Shown: one piece after another, positions 36,224 to 37,639 of the stretch
Position numbering within the stretch: the stretch's first letter is position 1
Layout of the letters: each line of letters opens with the position of its first letter
Assembly (NCBI GenBank): GCA_001655205.1
Contig: LPNZ01007440.1
Span: 1-37,639 of the forward strand
Direction of reading: 5' to 3'
Length of the DNA: 37,639 nt
Origin: Lenisia limosa
Lineage: Eukaryota > Breviatea
Notes under the pieces: model-generated
The model's input: the letters and a program-made list of their open reading frames with translations, nothing else
What the model was told of the DNA's origin: nothing
Database searches by the model: none
Made by a program: the position numbers and the translations under genes

Positions 36224-37620
36224 CTAGCTAAACACCTGGTCGCTTGCATCGGTAGGTAGAATGACGTCATACGCCCAGGATGACAGCGGTGATACTGATG
36301 ACGGGAGTTGTTCATAATGCCCTGGCAATGTCATCAAGAGCTACTATGGTACAACTGTATTAGGTTTATGAACAATGTGAATGAGACCGCAACAAGTCAT
36401 ACGAGGGTCATACCTGAAGCGAGGTAGAGACGGTAAATGTTATGTGGGGTTTCGCTGTAAAAGTTGTCATGTGGCGGCGGCAGGCCGCGTGCACCATCCG
36501 GATCATTGAGATCCTTCAGAACAGCCTCTAGCCCCAGACGTAAGAACAGCTTGGTCTACTGGGTGAGAGGAAAGATTTGCACGTACCTTGTCAAGTTTCC
36601 ACAAGGGAGCAGCAAGCTCGGTATGACGAAGAGAGAGGAGTTCGAGAGTACGTGCCTCCTTTTTCTGGAACATTGGAAGGCCTAACAGCGAAGAAAGTGG
36701 CAATTCTACTGCGTATTCTTCCGTTCTAGCGAGTCAGACGGTCAGTTCTGTGATTTATCTTGCCAGATTCACTTCTTAGTCTATTAAAGGTGACTCACCC
36801 CCCCTTCCCACGGTAAAATGGCCAGTCCTATCGCCTCCCCGAGGTGGGCTGCTGTTCTTGGGAATCGTTGAAGTGCATATTTCAGAAGTTCGACAGCCTA
36901 AAACGGTCAGATCGAGAAAAGGCCAAACCTCAACGTCTCCTGCTAGAAAGGCGGCAAGAGCAGCCGAGTATGCCCAGCCCGGGAGGAAACTCCGGACCGA
37001 CACTCCCGATGACGACTTCCGCGCCAGGGCACCCCACTGCGAGACGCACATGGACGACATTTCTCGGACCCACGCGGGGTGGCTGCTTCGTAGCGCTAAG
37101 GAATCCAGTATTGCGAGCTGCGCCTGTGTATCAGTTAGCGGATTGGCAAAGCTTTGGTGGTTTTCTCAAAAAAAATCGAATATTGTGTGACAAAATAAAG
37201 TCATTCTGCTTTGCGTTAAGAAAAAAACTATTCGAAAAAATATCTCAAACAATCGAATACATATTTCAGCAGAAACCATCCCACAAACATAAGGATCGTG
37301 AAGAGGATCCATGCTACATAGTGAGCCATTTACATGTCAGGAATGATAGTTGTGTTTACATTAGAAAAGCTGATGGGGTTCCACTCACCTTAAAATTAGT
37401 TTTCCAAGTTCAAACGCTGTGGAAAAGTTCTCCTCTTCAATTAAAACACTTTGGTGTGTGGCCAAAATAGCAAAGAATGGCCTGGAAATGTGAAAGAAGG
37501 AAAGAAGGTCTATCTTCACTGACAGGCTCGTACCTGTTATCTTCGACTGAAAAAGGCACCTCAAAAAGACCGGTACTGAAGTTAAAGTTGACATGTTTTG
37601 AACGCTCAAAGCTGTAGAGT
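36224..37620 (-). CDS. TCF25/Rqc1-family protein, C-terminal part (runs off the window)
   Basis: TCF25, and its yeast relative Rqc1, act in ribosome-associated quality control of stalled nascent chains. Exons on the minus strand: 37620-37534, 37481-37389, 37313-37277, 37123-36929, 36897-36812, 36725-36587, 36555-36414, 36321-36224 (TAG at 36226-36224). Phases agree through all joints. Family matches: FFAILATHQ with FELGKLILS-MDPLHDP (the FYLALYKHM and LILSLEPDEDP region of animal TCF25), LAILDSLALRSS, LPGWAYSAALAAF (LPNFAFSVPLAYF in animals), and ETPHNIYRLYL followed near the end by WAYDVILPTD. The N-terminal part lies right of the window. In the exon ending at 36812 the in-frame donor is the weak GTGGGA; a stronger GTGAGT 13 nt downstream would break the frame. 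The tail after YDVILPTD is short compared with animal proteins. Confidence 0.85.
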
Positions 37621-37639
37621 CTGGGCGGGGGTGGATGAA

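Noticed and set aside
36799-36897. Frameshift from a G-run sequencing error in the TCF25-like gene
   Set aside because: The GTGGGA donor after 36812 restores phase without assuming an error.

Overview
The window is intron-dense nuclear DNA from a eukaryotic microbe. Coding sequence is cut into exons of about 40-290 nt by introns of about 35-200 nt (GT-AG, with 3' ends in CAG, TAG or AAG). The gene set points to an amoebozoan, possibly a Physarum-type slime mould: a hybrid histidine kinase, a multidomain RasGEF, a MARK/PAR-1-like kinase, a secreted histidine acid phosphatase and a CUB/kelch/PSI/EGF membrane protein. That assignment is inference; no species marker was seen. Fourteen runs of N interrupt the window (306-481, 999-1078, 2509-2607, 5023-5081, 8156-8258, 11527-11686, 15560-15667, 17605-17670, 22738-22753, 23035-23070, 27263-27328, 28360-28426, 29035-29044, 29236-29333). 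Many sit beside long poly-G/C or poly-T runs.

Layout. Plus strand: (1) 3' part of a hybrid histidine kinase, about 484-3774; (2) a RasGEF with a long helical N-terminus, then REM, RA-like, two PH and CDC25 domains, 4335-13133; (3) a MARK/PAR-1-like protein kinase with UBA-like and KA1 domains, 14059-18089, first exon unresolved; (4) a compact eIF4E-family protein of the 4EHP/eIF4E2 class, 18446-19499; (5) a secreted histidine acid phosphatase, 20058-22586; (6) a conserved-looking but unrecognised protein, 24099-25817. Minus strand: (7) a type I membrane protein resembling attractin/MEGF8, 35600-26013, convergent with gene 6; (8) the C-terminal part of a TCF25/Rqc1-family protein, 37620-36224, running off the right edge.

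The exons were assembled by hand from splice signals, phase agreement and family motifs. Genes 4, 5, 6 and most of 3 keep a consistent reading phase across every junction. The genes do not form one pathway: genes 1, 2, 3 and 7 are signalling or surface proteins, gene 4 acts on mRNA cap recognition, gene 8 belongs to ribosome-associated quality control, and gene 5 is a secretory or lysosomal enzyme.

The most unusual signal is a 32-bp tandem duplication at the exon/intron donor in three separate introns of genes 1 and 2 (2, about 3 and 7 copies). Each copy repeats the 5' splice site itself, which suggests local duplication as a way introns start or lengthen in this genome.
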